DNA of 64,000 bases, taken from positions 62,001 to 126,000 of the forward strand of contig JAVBSS010000012.1 of NCBI GenBank assembly GCA_031556525.1, in the 5' to 3' direction. The stretch's first letter is position 1. Every line of letters starts with the position of its first letter. A program made the position numbers and the translations under genes. The DNA comes from JAVBSN01 sp031556525. Lineage in GTDB: Bacteria > Bacillota > Clostridia > Lachnospirales > Lachnospiraceae. Below the pieces are notes generated by a model. That model ran no database searches. It was not told the origin of the DNA and was given only the letters and a program-made list of their open reading frames with translations. Shown here piece by piece: positions 31,994-41,461 of this stretch.

Positions 31994-33360
31994 TATAACC
32001 ATCTCCAGCTTGGTAAATACTTATTTTTAATTGTACCATTATTATATTTCCCCCATCCTAGAGGATATCCATCGACTAAAACAAGTACCCATCCATTGTT
32101 AGCAGTAATATCTGTATCAATAGTTTCACCTTTTAGGTATTTTATTACATTATTATCAGTAGCGGATAGGTCTATAGTATTCTTGTATTGTTTGCCATCT
32201 AAATACATAGCTAATGGTTGACTAGGTTCAAATCTATTCTTCTTAATATCTCCCATATATAGCCCCGTTCTAAGTAATCGAAGGCCTTTAATGTTGATAA
32301 TATCTTTAGGAATATAATATACCCTATCATCATTAATTTCAAATCTATTTATATCAAATTCAATATCTATATCTTTAATGAATGATATAAATTCATCAGC
32401 TAATTTAACCTTTTTTATCTTATAAGGTACACTTGCTGTGTTAATATCTGTATTTTCTTTCTCAATCATAGCAATAAAATGTCCTTCGCCGGCAATCTTA
32501 TGAGGCCATAATCTTCTAACATGCTTCAAATCTTCATTTTGTGTATTTGACCATTCAGTATGACCTATGTCAAAGCCTTCATATAGTGGCAATGGTACTA
32601 TATTTAAACTATTGTCTAAACTAAGTAAATATTCGATGGATTGTTCATCTTCTTCAGGTGAAAATGTACATGTAGAATATAATATTGTGCCACCTGGTTT
32701 TAACATTTTTACAACTTCATCTAATATGCTATGTTGTAAATCAACAAATAAATCTACACTAGTATTTTCCCAATTCTTCATCATTGAAGTTTGTTTTCTA
32801 AACATTCCTTCGCCTGAACATGGAGCATCTATTAATATTTTATCAAAATATCCAGAAAACTTCTTTGCTAGATTACTAGGTGTTTCACTCACTACAATAG
32901 AATTACCTATGCCAAAAATCTCAAGATTTTTAAGTAAGGCTCTAGCTCTTGAATTACTAATGTCGTTGGATATAAGTATTCCGTTACCATTAAGTTTTGC
33001 AGCTAATTCGGTTGATTTTCCACCAGGTGCAGCGCATATATCTAAAACCTTATCTCCCGCTTCAATAGGAATCATAGCAGCTGGTGCCATGGCACTTGGT
33101 TCCTGTATATAATATAATCCTGCGTAATAATATGGATGTCTTGTTGGTTGATCTTCATCATTATAGTAAAATCCATTTTCACACCATGGTACTTTTTCTA
33201 GATTAAATGGTGAGATTTCCAAGAAATCTTCAACAGATATTTTAGATGTATTTATTCTTAATCCTTGTTTATGTTTTATATCAAAAGAAGCGAGATATGT
33301 ATCAAATTCTTCTCCTAACATATTTCTTATTTTATTTTCAAATTCGATTGGTAAATTCAT
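31993..33360 (-). CDS. RsmF/NOL1-type RNA cytosine-C5 methyltransferase
   Basis: 455 residues: the methyltransferase core has the SAM motif VLDICAAPGGKSTELA, catalytic-cysteine motifs DAPCSGEGMFRK and YSTCTFSPEEDEQ, and a C-terminal PUA-like part with KGLRLLRTGLYMG. It methylates cytosines in 16S rRNA; the exact position is not readable. Start at ATG 33360. Confidence 0.9.
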   Translation of the reverse strand: MNLPIEFENKIRNMLGEEFDTYLASFDIKHKQGLRINTSKISVEDFLEISPFNLEKVPWCENGFYYNDEDQPTRHPYYYAGLYYIQEPSAMAPAAMIPIEAGDKVLDICAAPGGKSTELAAKLNGNGILISNDISNSRARALLKNLEIFGIGNSIVVSETPSNLAKKFSGYFDKILIDAPCSGEGMFRKQTSMMKNWENTSVDLFVDLQHSILDEVVKMLKPGGTILYSTCTFSPEEDEQSIEYLLSLDNSLNIVPLPLYEGFDIGHTEWSNTQNEDLKHVRRLWPHKIAGEGHFIAMIEKENTDINTASVPYKIKKVKLADEFISFIKDIDIEFDINRFEINDDRVYYIPKDIINIKGLRLLRTGLYMGDIKKNRFEPSQPLAMYLDGKQYKNTIDLSATDNNVIKYLKGETIDTDITANNGWVLVLVDGYPLGWGKYNNGTIKNKYLPSWRWL

Positions 33361-33424
33361 ATTTTTATGTATTATATATTTGTAATCAAATACATATATA
33401 CTATCCTCCTATGTAGATTCATAT

Positions 33425-33462
33425 AAAAACTTATGGAGCCACATCTATATGTAGCTCCATAA
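33425..33462 (-). terminator. Terminator after the alarmone synthetase gene
   Basis: TTATGGAGC (33431-33439) pairs with GCTCCATAA (33454-33462); on the minus strand GTTTTTATAT follows. Confidence 0.8.
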
Positions 33463-33494
33463 AGTATAATTGATTTAATTAATAAAGTCTAATA

Positions 33495-34298
33495 CTATGA
33501 TAAACTTTGGGCTCTATATCCCTCTGAAATAATATCTAGTTGTTTGCTAAATCTATCTAATTGTTCAATATCTTCTGTCTGGAAGATTCTATAAAATTCA
33601 TCTTGAATCTTAACAACTTCTCGTTTATTAGCAACCTTAAATAGATTCTGAATATTGATAAGTATATCTGAAACGATATTAGCTTTAATCTGAAATATAT
33701 TTTGTGCATCCATAATCTCGTCACGAACAGTACTCATCTCGTTATCAAGAAGTATAATTGCATCTGAAGCCTTTGAAAGTCTGTCTCGTAAGTGTTGAGG
33801 CATATTGCCTTTGTACTTATATTGTAAAGAATGCTCAACTGTCGCCCAGAAATCCATTGCTAGAGTTCTTATCTGAATCTCAGCTTGAATACGTTTTGTA
33901 CCATCTAGTGTATATACATCATAATATACTATCATGTGATAACTTCGATATCCGCTGTCTTTCATATTTGCTATGTAATCTTTCTCACTCATAACTTCCA
34001 TATCTGTACGTTTATGAATAATCTCAACTACTTTATCTATATCTTCAACAAATTGACATATAATACGAATACCTGCTATATCGGAGATTCTATCTTCAAT
34101 TTCTTCTATTTCTATATTTTTTGATTGCATTTTATCTAGTATACTAGAAATTTTCTTAACTCTTCCATTAACATTTTCAATTGGTGAATATAAGCCCTGA
34201 TTTCTATGTTCATCAATAATATGTTTAAATTTTACGGTTAATTCATCTACGGCTAATTGATAAGGAGCTAATATCTCCCTCCATAATTGAATTTCCAT
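33495..34298 (-). CDS. relQ: Small alarmone synthetase (RelQ/YjbM type)
   Basis: 267 residues consisting of a RelA/SpoT synthetase domain without HD hydrolase or regulatory domains: YSPIENVNGRVKKISSILDKM, ISDIAGIRIICQFVEDI, DSGYRSYHMIVYY, EIQIRTLAMDFWATVEHSLQ. It makes (p)ppGpp from GTP/GDP and ATP. It has its own terminator and stands alone. RelP type is less likely given length and the MDFWATVEH context. Confidence 0.9.
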   Translation of the reverse strand: MEIQLWREILAPYQLAVDELTVKFKHIIDEHRNQGLYSPIENVNGRVKKISSILDKMQSKNIEIEEIEDRISDIAGIRIICQFVEDIDKVVEIIHKRTDMEVMSEKDYIANMKDSGYRSYHMIVYYDVYTLDGTKRIQAEIQIRTLAMDFWATVEHSLQYKYKGNMPQHLRDRLSKASDAIILLDNEMSTVRDEIMDAQNIFQIKANIVSDILINIQNLFKVANKREVVKIQDEFYRIFQTEDIEQLDRFSKQLDIISEGYRAQSLS

Positions 34299-34360
34299 TG
34301 TATCACCCCATGTCGAATAAATTATGTGCGCATTTGTTATGCAATGTATAACACTACCAA

Positions 34361-34379
34361 GTACTTATAGTATATCACA
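34361..34379 (+). repeat. Short relic of the dispersed repeat
   Basis: The 19 bases GTACTTATAGTATATCACA are identical to the outer end of repeat copy C (44334-44352). It lies between the M23 peptidase stop and the alarmone synthetase start. Confidence 0.5.
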
Positions 34380-34396
34380 AATTACTAATAAAAACT

Positions 34397-35128
34397 CTAT
34401 TTTTGTACATATTTTAGAAAATAATAAGGATTTAGACTGATTTCTTGTCCTTTATTATCATACATATATATTCCAAAGTGTAAATGTACGTCAAAATTAC
34501 CTACAGTACCTTCTACGTCGCTATATCCAGAGTCACCCATAAAGCCAAGTAATTGTCCTGCATATACTCTATCACCTTTTTCTAGATTAGGTGCAAAACT
34601 ATATAAGTGAGCATAGTAATAATATATACCATTTTCAGATGTGATACCTATTCTGTATCCCCCTAGTTTTAACCAACCGATATTAGTTACAATACCATCG
34701 CTTACACTTACTACAGGGATTTCTCCACGTATATTATTTGTATACATTATATCACATCCCTCGTGCTTTCGATCACCTCCGTAACTTCTAGACCCATACC
34801 ATGAGTCTTCGTAAGATACAAGTGATATATAAGACTTTTCTATAGGAAAACATCTAATATCCCCTTGTATGATTTCAACTTTTGTACTGAAATTTTGATA
34901 TAATTCATTTTTTTCACTGATAATATACTTCTTCATATTAGTATATTTACTAGGTGTTGCTCTGAACTCTTCAAGTTCATCATAATATAGCAAATAAAAG
35001 TTTTCTTTTGCTTGATATGTAATAAAATTTTCAATACATACAAAGCAAACAGAAAAAGTTATTAATATGCATATAATTTTTATAAAAGGTAGAAAATTAT
35101 TATGTAACTGTTTATTAACAAATTTCAT
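34397..35128 (-). CDS. Membrane-anchored M23 (LytM-type) peptidase
   Basis: 243 residues: an N-terminal membrane anchor (about 13-34) and a C-terminal M23 domain. Metal motifs: HEGCDIMY, with H and D, and the H-x-H in DVHLHFGIY; YYAHLYS is also typical. All catalytic residues are present, so it should cleave peptidoglycan cross-bridges outside the cell. Its ribosome site lies in the 3' arm of a terminator hairpin (see 35129-35165). Confidence 0.9.
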   Translation of the reverse strand: MKFVNKQLHNNFLPFIKIICILITFSVCFVCIENFITYQAKENFYLLYYDELEEFRATPSKYTNMKKYIISEKNELYQNFSTKVEIIQGDIRCFPIEKSYISLVSYEDSWYGSRSYGGDRKHEGCDIMYTNNIRGEIPVVSVSDGIVTNIGWLKLGGYRIGITSENGIYYYYAHLYSFAPNLEKGDRVYAGQLLGFMGDSGYSDVEGTVGNFDVHLHFGIYMYDNKGQEISLNPYYFLKYVQK

Positions 35129-35165
35129 AAAAAACCTCCACTTTATAGTATATGTGGAGGTTTTT
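35129..35165 (-). terminator. Terminator hairpin whose 3' arm is the ribosome site of the next gene
   Basis: On the minus strand AAAAACCTCCAC (35165-35154) pairs perfectly with GTGGAGGTTTTT (35141-35130), followed at once by T and ATG (35128). The GGAGG of the M23 peptidase gene is inside the stem and the T run is its spacer. Confidence 0.8.
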
Positions 35166-35211
35166 GAAAATATTACTAATAATTTTAATTAAATACAATT
35201 AATAACAACGG

Positions 35212-36498
35212 TTAACATAATATTTTTACTGTCACCTTATTAGCATCTTCATAAACAAGTTTGTCTTTTATATGATCTGCAAATTTACCATCACGGTATA
35301 AAATTTGACCATTTATCATTGTCATTTTAATATTATCCTTGCTTCCGCTGTATACTATATTTTTAACAATGTTATTTATGGGTTGCATATTAGGTTTATT
35401 TAAATCTATCATTATAATATCTGCTGTTTTGTATAGACTTAATGTATCACAATCATTAAGCCCCATTGCTACTGCCCCATTAACAGTTGCCATTTTCAAT
35501 ACATTTTCAGCAGACAATGCAGATGCATCTTTATGTAACAGTTTCTGTAGACCTGTTACAAGAAACATTTCTCTAAACATGTCTAAACAATTATTACTGG
35601 CGGGTCCATCTGTACCTATTGCAACGTTTATTTCATTATCAACATACTTTGATATAGGTGCAATTCCACTAGCTAATTTCATATTTGAAGCTGGATTAGT
35701 GACAACTGAAACATTGTGTTTTTTGAGTATATTAATATCCTCTTCATCTGAATATACCATATGGAAACAACCGCCACCATATTCAAAAAGTCCACATTCA
35801 TCAAATAATTTAGTAGGGCTAACGTTGTATTTATCAATACATGTCTTGATTTCATTAGCAGTTTCTTGGCTATGCATATATACAGGTGCTTTATATTTAT
35901 TAGCTAACATTCCTATTGCCTCAATAAACTCTCGGCTTGTAGTATACTCAGCATGAAAACCTAACTTGTATGATATTAGTGGATTATAGTTATTATATTT
36001 AATATATTCATCTTCTAATTTATACAAACTATATTTATTGGCACCTATATCGCCTATTGCACTGCTACATAATACTGTTCTATAACCTAATTCAGTAGAA
36101 GCCTTTGAAATGCTTTCAGGATGATAATACATTTCGAAACTACTTGTAATACCACTTGTTAAATATTCCAATATAGCTACTTTAGATAAATGATAAATAT
36201 CATCAGCATTTAATTTTGCTTCTGCGGGAAATACTTTGTTATATAACCATTCCTGTAATGGTAAATCGTCAGCATAAGATCTTAGAAAAGTCATAGGGGC
36301 ATGAGCATGAGCGTTTTTAAATCCGGGCATTAATAGATTATTTTCGCAATCTATCTCCTCATCCCATGCCATCATATAATTATCAATTACTTTTTCCCCT
36401 ACACGGATAATTTGACCATTACTAACCCATAGTTCTCCGTGGATTATATCGAAATCTTCCATTGTAAGTATTCTTGCATTGTATAACCGTATATTCAT
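35212..36498 (-). CDS. mtaD: Amidohydrolase, MTA/S-adenosylhomocysteine deaminase type
   Basis: 428 residues of the metal-dependent amidohydrolase superfamily. Metal ligands in FKNAHAHAPMTFLRSYADDL, MHSQET, and GTDGPASNNCLD. The FLRSYADDLPLQEWL pattern is typical of MtaD-type deaminases of methylthioadenosine and S-adenosylhomocysteine. It follows a purine nucleoside phosphorylase gene by 14 bases, which would act on the resulting inosine-type nucleosides. Guanine or hydroxy-triazine deaminase-like activity cannot be excluded. Confidence 0.85.
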   Translation of the reverse strand: MNIRLYNARILTMEDFDIIHGELWVSNGQIIRVGEKVIDNYMMAWDEEIDCENNLLMPGFKNAHAHAPMTFLRSYADDLPLQEWLYNKVFPAEAKLNADDIYHLSKVAILEYLTSGITSSFEMYYHPESISKASTELGYRTVLCSSAIGDIGANKYSLYKLEDEYIKYNNYNPLISYKLGFHAEYTTSREFIEAIGMLANKYKAPVYMHSQETANEIKTCIDKYNVSPTKLFDECGLFEYGGGCFHMVYSDEEDINILKKHNVSVVTNPASNMKLASGIAPISKYVDNEINVAIGTDGPASNNCLDMFREMFLVTGLQKLLHKDASALSAENVLKMATVNGAVAMGLNDCDTLSLYKTADIIMIDLNKPNMQPINNIVKNIVYSGSKDNIKMTMINGQILYRDGKFADHIKDKLVYEDANKVTVKILC

Positions 36499-36512
36499 AA
36501 GCTATCCCACCT

Positions 36513-37331
36513 TTACATAGTAGAAATAACGTCTTTTACTAGTGTTTTGAAATCATTAGAAACTCTATTAGCTGTTTCTTGTACTTCTGTATGAGTAAGT
36601 GGCGAATTAGTCATGCCACAAGCTAGATTAGCAATACATGATATACCACAAACTTTCATTCCCATATGATTAGCTGCCATTGCTTCACAAGCAGTACTCA
36701 TTCCTACAGAATCGCCACCTAGAATCCTAGCCATTCTAACTTCAGCTGGTGTTTCAAAATTAGGTCCTGTAAACTGAACATAAATCCCTTCTTTAACTTC
36801 TATATCTAATTTTCTAGCAGATTTCTTAATTAACTCTTGTAGGTCATCATCATATACTTTACTCATATCTGGAAATCTCACACCTAATTCATTAATGTTC
36901 TCACCGATAAGGGGTGACGGAACAAAATTAGATATATGATCTTTAATAATCATTAAATCTCCGCCTTTGAAATTATAATTAATACCTCCAGCAGCGTTTG
37001 TTAAAAATAATATTTCAGCGCCCATTAGTTTCATTAGTCTAGTCGGAAGAACAACATCTGACATATCATATCCTTCATAGTAATGAACTCTTCCTTGCAT
37101 TATAACTACAGGAACTTTACTAATGTAACCAAAGACAAAGCAACCCTTATGACCTTCTACTGTTGAAATAGGAAAATCAATAATCTCATTATAATTAATT
37201 GTATGAGATATCTCTATTTCATCTGCTAGATCACCTAACCCAGAACCTAGAATCAAAGCTACCTTGGGTTGAAAATTAATCTTATCCTTAATGCTATTAT
37301 AACATTTTATTAACTTATCATATGGTTTCAT
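36513..37331 (-). CDS. punA: Purine-nucleoside phosphorylase
   Basis: 272 residues of the trimeric inosine/guanosine phosphorylase type: LILGSGLGDLAD, MQGRVHYYEGYDM, LFLTNAAGGIN, and MSTACEAMAANHMGMKVCGIS. It splits purine nucleosides with phosphate to base plus (deoxy)ribose-1-phosphate, which deoB downstream in metabolism converts to the 5-phosphate. It lies between the L,D-transpeptidase and the deaminase gene. Confidence 0.93.
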   Translation of the reverse strand: MKPYDKLIKCYNSIKDKINFQPKVALILGSGLGDLADEIEISHTINYNEIIDFPISTVEGHKGCFVFGYISKVPVVIMQGRVHYYEGYDMSDVVLPTRLMKLMGAEILFLTNAAGGINYNFKGGDLMIIKDHISNFVPSPLIGENINELGVRFPDMSKVYDDDLQELIKKSARKLDIEVKEGIYVQFTGPNFETPAEVRMARILGGDSVGMSTACEAMAANHMGMKVCGISCIANLACGMTNSPLTHTEVQETANRVSNDFKTLVKDVISTM

Positions 37332-37346
37332 TGGTATCTACCTCCT

Positions 37347-39152
37347 CTAATCCTCATAGTAGTAACATACAACTGGGGTTCCTTCATCAAAATTTTCATA
37401 TATTTCTTTTGCTACCGCCCTTGGCATATTAACACAACCATGTGAGCCAGCTCTTAAATAAATTGATCCACCATATCTACTTCTCCAACCATCTGCATCA
37501 TGTAGACCTATACCGCCATTAAATGGCATCCAATACTTTACTGGAGATTCATATTCATATGAACCATCTGGTTGTCGTTCACCTCTTAATACGGCTGGTG
37601 ATTGTTTATATTTAATCTGATATAGTCCTGCAGGAGTAGTATGTCGAAGTGCAACATTTCCAGACACAATATCTCCATCGGTAATTAATCGTCCATTTTT
37701 GTATGCATATACATGTTGGTTAGTTAAATCAACTTCGATATATGTATTTCCTATATCGTTTTCATCTCCATAAGTTATACCAACTTGATTATATTCAGGT
37801 TCTCTATGAACGCCATATCCATCTTTCATAATAGATTCCAAAGCTTCAACTTCTGCCTCTTGATTAATTTGCCATCCCATATGTTTTCCGAGTACTTTAA
37901 TAGTTCTTTTTTTACTAGTTGTAAATGTTCGTTCTTTTCCATAAGTATCATATTTTTCAGCAAAATCATGAACAAATTTACCTATTTTAGTAGGATTAAC
38001 GGATACTTTGTAATAATCATTTACATTAAGCCATTTATTTATTTCTTCTATGCCAATCGGAACAAGATTCTCATCCATTTTATATGTGATTATCATATTT
38101 GAATAGCTATTAAGTGTATTAAGTGCATCTACTACCTCTTGTGAGGTTGAAGTATATTTAGGTTTTATATAAACGTTGGCATCATCAGCAATTAAAGTAC
38201 TATCACCTGCGTTAAGTGATTCTATAATAGCATTGGTGAAATTGGATCTGCTGATTGTTGATCCTTCTACTTCCTCAACTATTATATATTCTCCGTCTTT
38301 ATATTTAAGAATTGGATTAACTGGTGAAACCATATTTTCTGATTGTATACAAGGCAAGTTATTTATTGTATCTAGCAATTTAGTTTCGTCGTAATTAACA
38401 GTTACATCAATATCATAGTTATATGATGTATTTATGTTAAATAACCAAGCAAATGAATTTTGCTTTTTGCATATATCTTTCATGCTACTATCTACGATAA
38501 CATTAATATCCGCATCCTCGCGATTAATTATTGTTTCATCACCATCAATTTCTATAATTGTCAAAGAATAATTATCTGCAACAGTACTTAGTAAGTTAGT
38601 AACTTCTGTAACGGATTTCATTGATACATCAATATCTGATATTTTTGTATTAAAGAAAAAATGGTTATTAAAAAATATTACAAAACCTATATATACAATA
38701 ATTAAAACTCCTAAAATAGAAGATAATGTTATTAATGTAACTTTCTTTCTCTTTGCAAATTTATTAATAGCGTTATTATCTACATATGGATCATCATGTG
38801 TTATAGCAACATTCTCAGTAAATTCTTTGGTTGCTAGAGTCTCATCAATATTTGTAACTACAGATTCTTTCGATGAATCTTCTTCAGATACAAGTGTTTC
38901 TGAATCCTCTGATTTCTCTTCTTCAGATGCAGGTATTTCTGAATCTTCTGGTTTCTCTTCTTCAGATGCAGGTGTTTCTGAATCTTCTGGTTTCTCTTCT
39001 TCAGATACAGGTGTTTCTGTGCCCTCGATGTTCTCTGTCGTTTCGTTTGATAGTATAGATTCTTCTGTAGATGTATTTTCGTTATTGTTTATAATTTCGA
39101 TATCTACCTCGTCTAAGTTTGTTGATATACCCTCTTTGTTTTCTGCACTCAT
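37347..39152 (-). CDS. L,D-transpeptidase with acidic repeat tail
   Basis: 601 residues. Residues 1-130 are cytoplasmic and acidic with about four copies of a 13-residue unit like ETPASEEEKPEDS; a membrane segment follows (about 137-160), then peptidoglycan-binding-type repeats with TTLI-like segments, and the C-terminal YkuD domain with the catalytic SHGCVNMP preceded by GGIGLHDADGW. It forms 3-3 cross-links in the wall. The acidic N-terminal repeat part is unusual. Confidence 0.9.
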   Translation of the reverse strand: MSAENKEGISTNLDEVDIEIINNNENTSTEESILSNETTENIEGTETPVSEEEKPEDSETPASEEEKPEDSEIPASEEEKSEDSETLVSEEDSSKESVVTNIDETLATKEFTENVAITHDDPYVDNNAINKFAKRKKVTLITLSSILGVLIIVYIGFVIFFNNHFFFNTKISDIDVSMKSVTEVTNLLSTVADNYSLTIIEIDGDETIINREDADINVIVDSSMKDICKKQNSFAWLFNINTSYNYDIDVTVNYDETKLLDTINNLPCIQSENMVSPVNPILKYKDGEYIIVEEVEGSTISRSNFTNAIIESLNAGDSTLIADDANVYIKPKYTSTSQEVVDALNTLNSYSNMIITYKMDENLVPIGIEEINKWLNVNDYYKVSVNPTKIGKFVHDFAEKYDTYGKERTFTTSKKRTIKVLGKHMGWQINQEAEVEALESIMKDGYGVHREPEYNQVGITYGDENDIGNTYIEVDLTNQHVYAYKNGRLITDGDIVSGNVALRHTTPAGLYQIKYKQSPAVLRGERQPDGSYEYESPVKYWMPFNGGIGLHDADGWRSRYGGSIYLRAGSHGCVNMPRAVAKEIYENFDEGTPVVCYYYED

Positions 39153-39180
39153 ATTAAAACTAATCTCCCACTAATTTATT

Positions 39181-40101
39181 TTATTCAACCTTCTCATTTG
39201 CATCATTATATAATTCTAATAATATAATTTCTGGTATATTATTAAATCTTGCTTTAATTGTATGACTTCCTAAACCGCTACTTAATATCATATAATGATT
39301 ATTGGCTTTAAATAAGCCTTTATCATACTTTGGAAATAATCGTCCCCGAGTTGAAATAATACCACCAATAAGTGGTAAATATATTATGCCACCATGATTA
39401 TGTCCTGATAATGTTAAATCTGCTCCCCATGATGAATATTCGTTGAAATATTCAGGGTTATGAGCAATTAATATATTATATAAATCATTATTTACATCTT
39501 TCAATGTATTATTTAAATAGTTATCATTCATCTTTGTTTTATGATGCCTATTATAAAATGATTTATCCATATCTAATCCATATATTCTCAATATATCTGT
39601 ATCTCTAGTAATATCTATATATTCATTTATTAGCCAATTAGTATCCTGTGATAATTCTAATAAATATGTACCCCACATATTTCCGTATTTTTCATATGTT
39701 TTAACTCGTAATTCATGATTGCCTAAGGCATAATATGTTGGGTATTTACTAGATAATGTATTAACTAGTTTTGATGCAACTACTGTTGGTCGCTCAGGTT
39801 TTCCCACAATCATATCTCCACCCAATAAAACAATATCAGGGTTAAGTTCTTCTATTCTGCTACTTAAAACACTATTATCTCTTCCAAATGTAACATTATG
39901 CAAATCTGAAACAAATAATATTTTATACCCATTAAATACTGTAGGTATCTTATGCGAATAAATTTTGTATGGGTTAACTCTTATTTTACTATTCTCTGCA
40001 ATACTAGATATAATTAATATAAAAATTAAAATAGTTAAAAATATTAGTATAGATATTAAAATGTAACTCAAATTCACTTTTCCAGTTAAACAAACATTCA
40101 T
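39181..40101 (-). CDS. Membrane-anchored metallophosphoesterase
   Basis: 306 residues: an N-terminal membrane anchor (about 10-32), then a calcineurin-like phosphoesterase domain with FVSDLHN, LLGGDMI, ALGNHELR, and SGHNHGG. YkuE-type members of this family hydrolyse lipids or phosphoesters at the outer membrane face. Located between the carboxypeptidase and L,D-transpeptidase genes, so a role at the envelope is plausible; substrate unknown. Confidence 0.88.
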   Translation of the reverse strand: MNVCLTGKVNLSYILISILIFLTILIFILIISSIAENSKIRVNPYKIYSHKIPTVFNGYKILFVSDLHNVTFGRDNSVLSSRIEELNPDIVLLGGDMIVGKPERPTVVASKLVNTLSSKYPTYYALGNHELRVKTYEKYGNMWGTYLLELSQDTNWLINEYIDITRDTDILRIYGLDMDKSFYNRHHKTKMNDNYLNNTLKDVNNDLYNILIAHNPEYFNEYSSWGADLTLSGHNHGGIIYLPLIGGIISTRGRLFPKYDKGLFKANNHYMILSSGLGSHTIKARFNNIPEIILLELYNDANEKVE

Positions 40102-40103
40102 TT

Positions 40104-41393
40104 TTATCCCCTACATAGTAATTTATTAAACACTTTATTCAAACAAAATTTATAATCAATAGCTTCTATATTTGAGGAAGCTTTTATATCAATTTTACCA
40201 ACTTCTACATTATCATAGTAATAAATAATATTTCCTATAGTATCACCTTCTTTAATAGGTGCAATGTTATTATTTATCACAATATCCTTTGTTATTAATT
40301 CGGGATTCTGGTCCTTAATACATACAAATCTATAGTTGCTAATAGGTTGAACCCCTACACTTTCTATTTTACCCCTTGATACAGGAATATTACTCATATC
40401 ACCTAACATTTCTGCATCTTCATATATATAACAATTTGCAAATCCATAATCCAATAGCTTGGATGCATCACTAAATCTAACTTTATGATCAGGAGCAGCT
40501 AATACAACAGCGATTAGATCAATTCCATTTCTGGTTGCCGTAGCTGAAAGTGAATATTTTGCAACCGATGTTGAACCAGTCTTGAGTCCAGTAGCACCTT
40601 CATATTGTCTTATAAGTTTATTAGTGTTTGATAATCCAAATTCACTAGAACCTTTTGCTGTGTTATGAATAATTGAGTCCATCCATATAGTTGTATAATT
40701 AAAAACATTATTATGATTTACAGTTAATTCTCTAGACATTATTGCAATATCTCTAGCAGTTGTTAAATGACCATCGGCATCTAGACCACAACAATTAATA
40801 AAATTAGTATTATTCATACCAAGTTCTATTGCTCTTTGATTCATCATTGAAACAAATGCCTCTTCGCTGCCTGCAATATGTTCAGCCATTGCAACAGATG
40901 CGTCGTTAGCTGACGAAATACATATACATTTAATCATATCCTCGACTGTTTGTGTCTCATTTGCTTCAAGAAACACTTGCGAACCACCCATAGAAGCGGC
41001 ATGTTCACTAACTGTCACACTATCTGTTAAACTGATTTTTCCACTATCTAGTGCCTCGAAAATAAGAAGTAATGTCATTACCTTGGTAACACTAGCTGGT
41101 CTTAACTGTTCATCGGCATTTTTCTCGTATATTATCTGACCTGTATTTGCCTCCATCAAAATGGCTGCGGGTGCATCAATTGAAATATCTGATATATTTA
41201 CAGTTTCTGTTGCTGAATTATCTTCTGTTATTTCTGAACTATCTTCAGACACATCTTCTGTTATTTCTTCTGACATTTGTGTAGAGTCTGTTTCACTGGC
41301 ATATATATCCATATTTCCAAATACACAACCAATTATAACAGTGAAAAACATAACAAACAAGATTTTTAGGTTTTTACATAGTATTTTTTTCAA
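40104..41393 (-). CDS. dacF: D-alanyl-D-alanine carboxypeptidase (DacF/PBP5-like)
   Basis: 429 residues: signal peptide (ILFVMFFTVIIGCVFG), an acidic/serine linker (EEITEDVSEDSSEITED), and an S11 peptidase domain with SVTK, SSAN and KTGS active-site motifs. It trims the terminal D-Ala of peptidoglycan pentapeptides. Between pdp and the phosphoesterase with short gaps. A C-terminal beta domain follows. Confidence 0.93.
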   Translation of the reverse strand: MKKILCKNLKILFVMFFTVIIGCVFGNMDIYASETDSTQMSEEITEDVSEDSSEITEDNSATETVNISDISIDAPAAILMEANTGQIIYEKNADEQLRPASVTKVMTLLLIFEALDSGKISLTDSVTVSEHAASMGGSQVFLEANETQTVEDMIKCICISSANDASVAMAEHIAGSEEAFVSMMNQRAIELGMNNTNFINCCGLDADGHLTTARDIAIMSRELTVNHNNVFNYTTIWMDSIIHNTAKGSSEFGLSNTNKLIRQYEGATGLKTGSTSVAKYSLSATATRNGIDLIAVVLAAPDHKVRFSDASKLLDYGFANCYIYEDAEMLGDMSNIPVSRGKIESVGVQPISNYRFVCIKDQNPELITKDIVINNNIAPIKEGDTIGNIIYYYDNVEVGKIDIKASSNIEAIDYKFCLNKVFNKLLCRG

Positions 41394-41461
41394 AACAACT
41401 CTCCTATTAAGAGTAATTATTATAATTTATTACATATCCTATAGAGTTATTCCAACAAAAA

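Noticed and set aside
38827..39174. Plus-strand Ser-rich open frame opposite the L,D-transpeptidase tail
   Set aside because: It is the complement of the Glu/Ser/Pro tandem repeats and has no ribosome site or conserved features.
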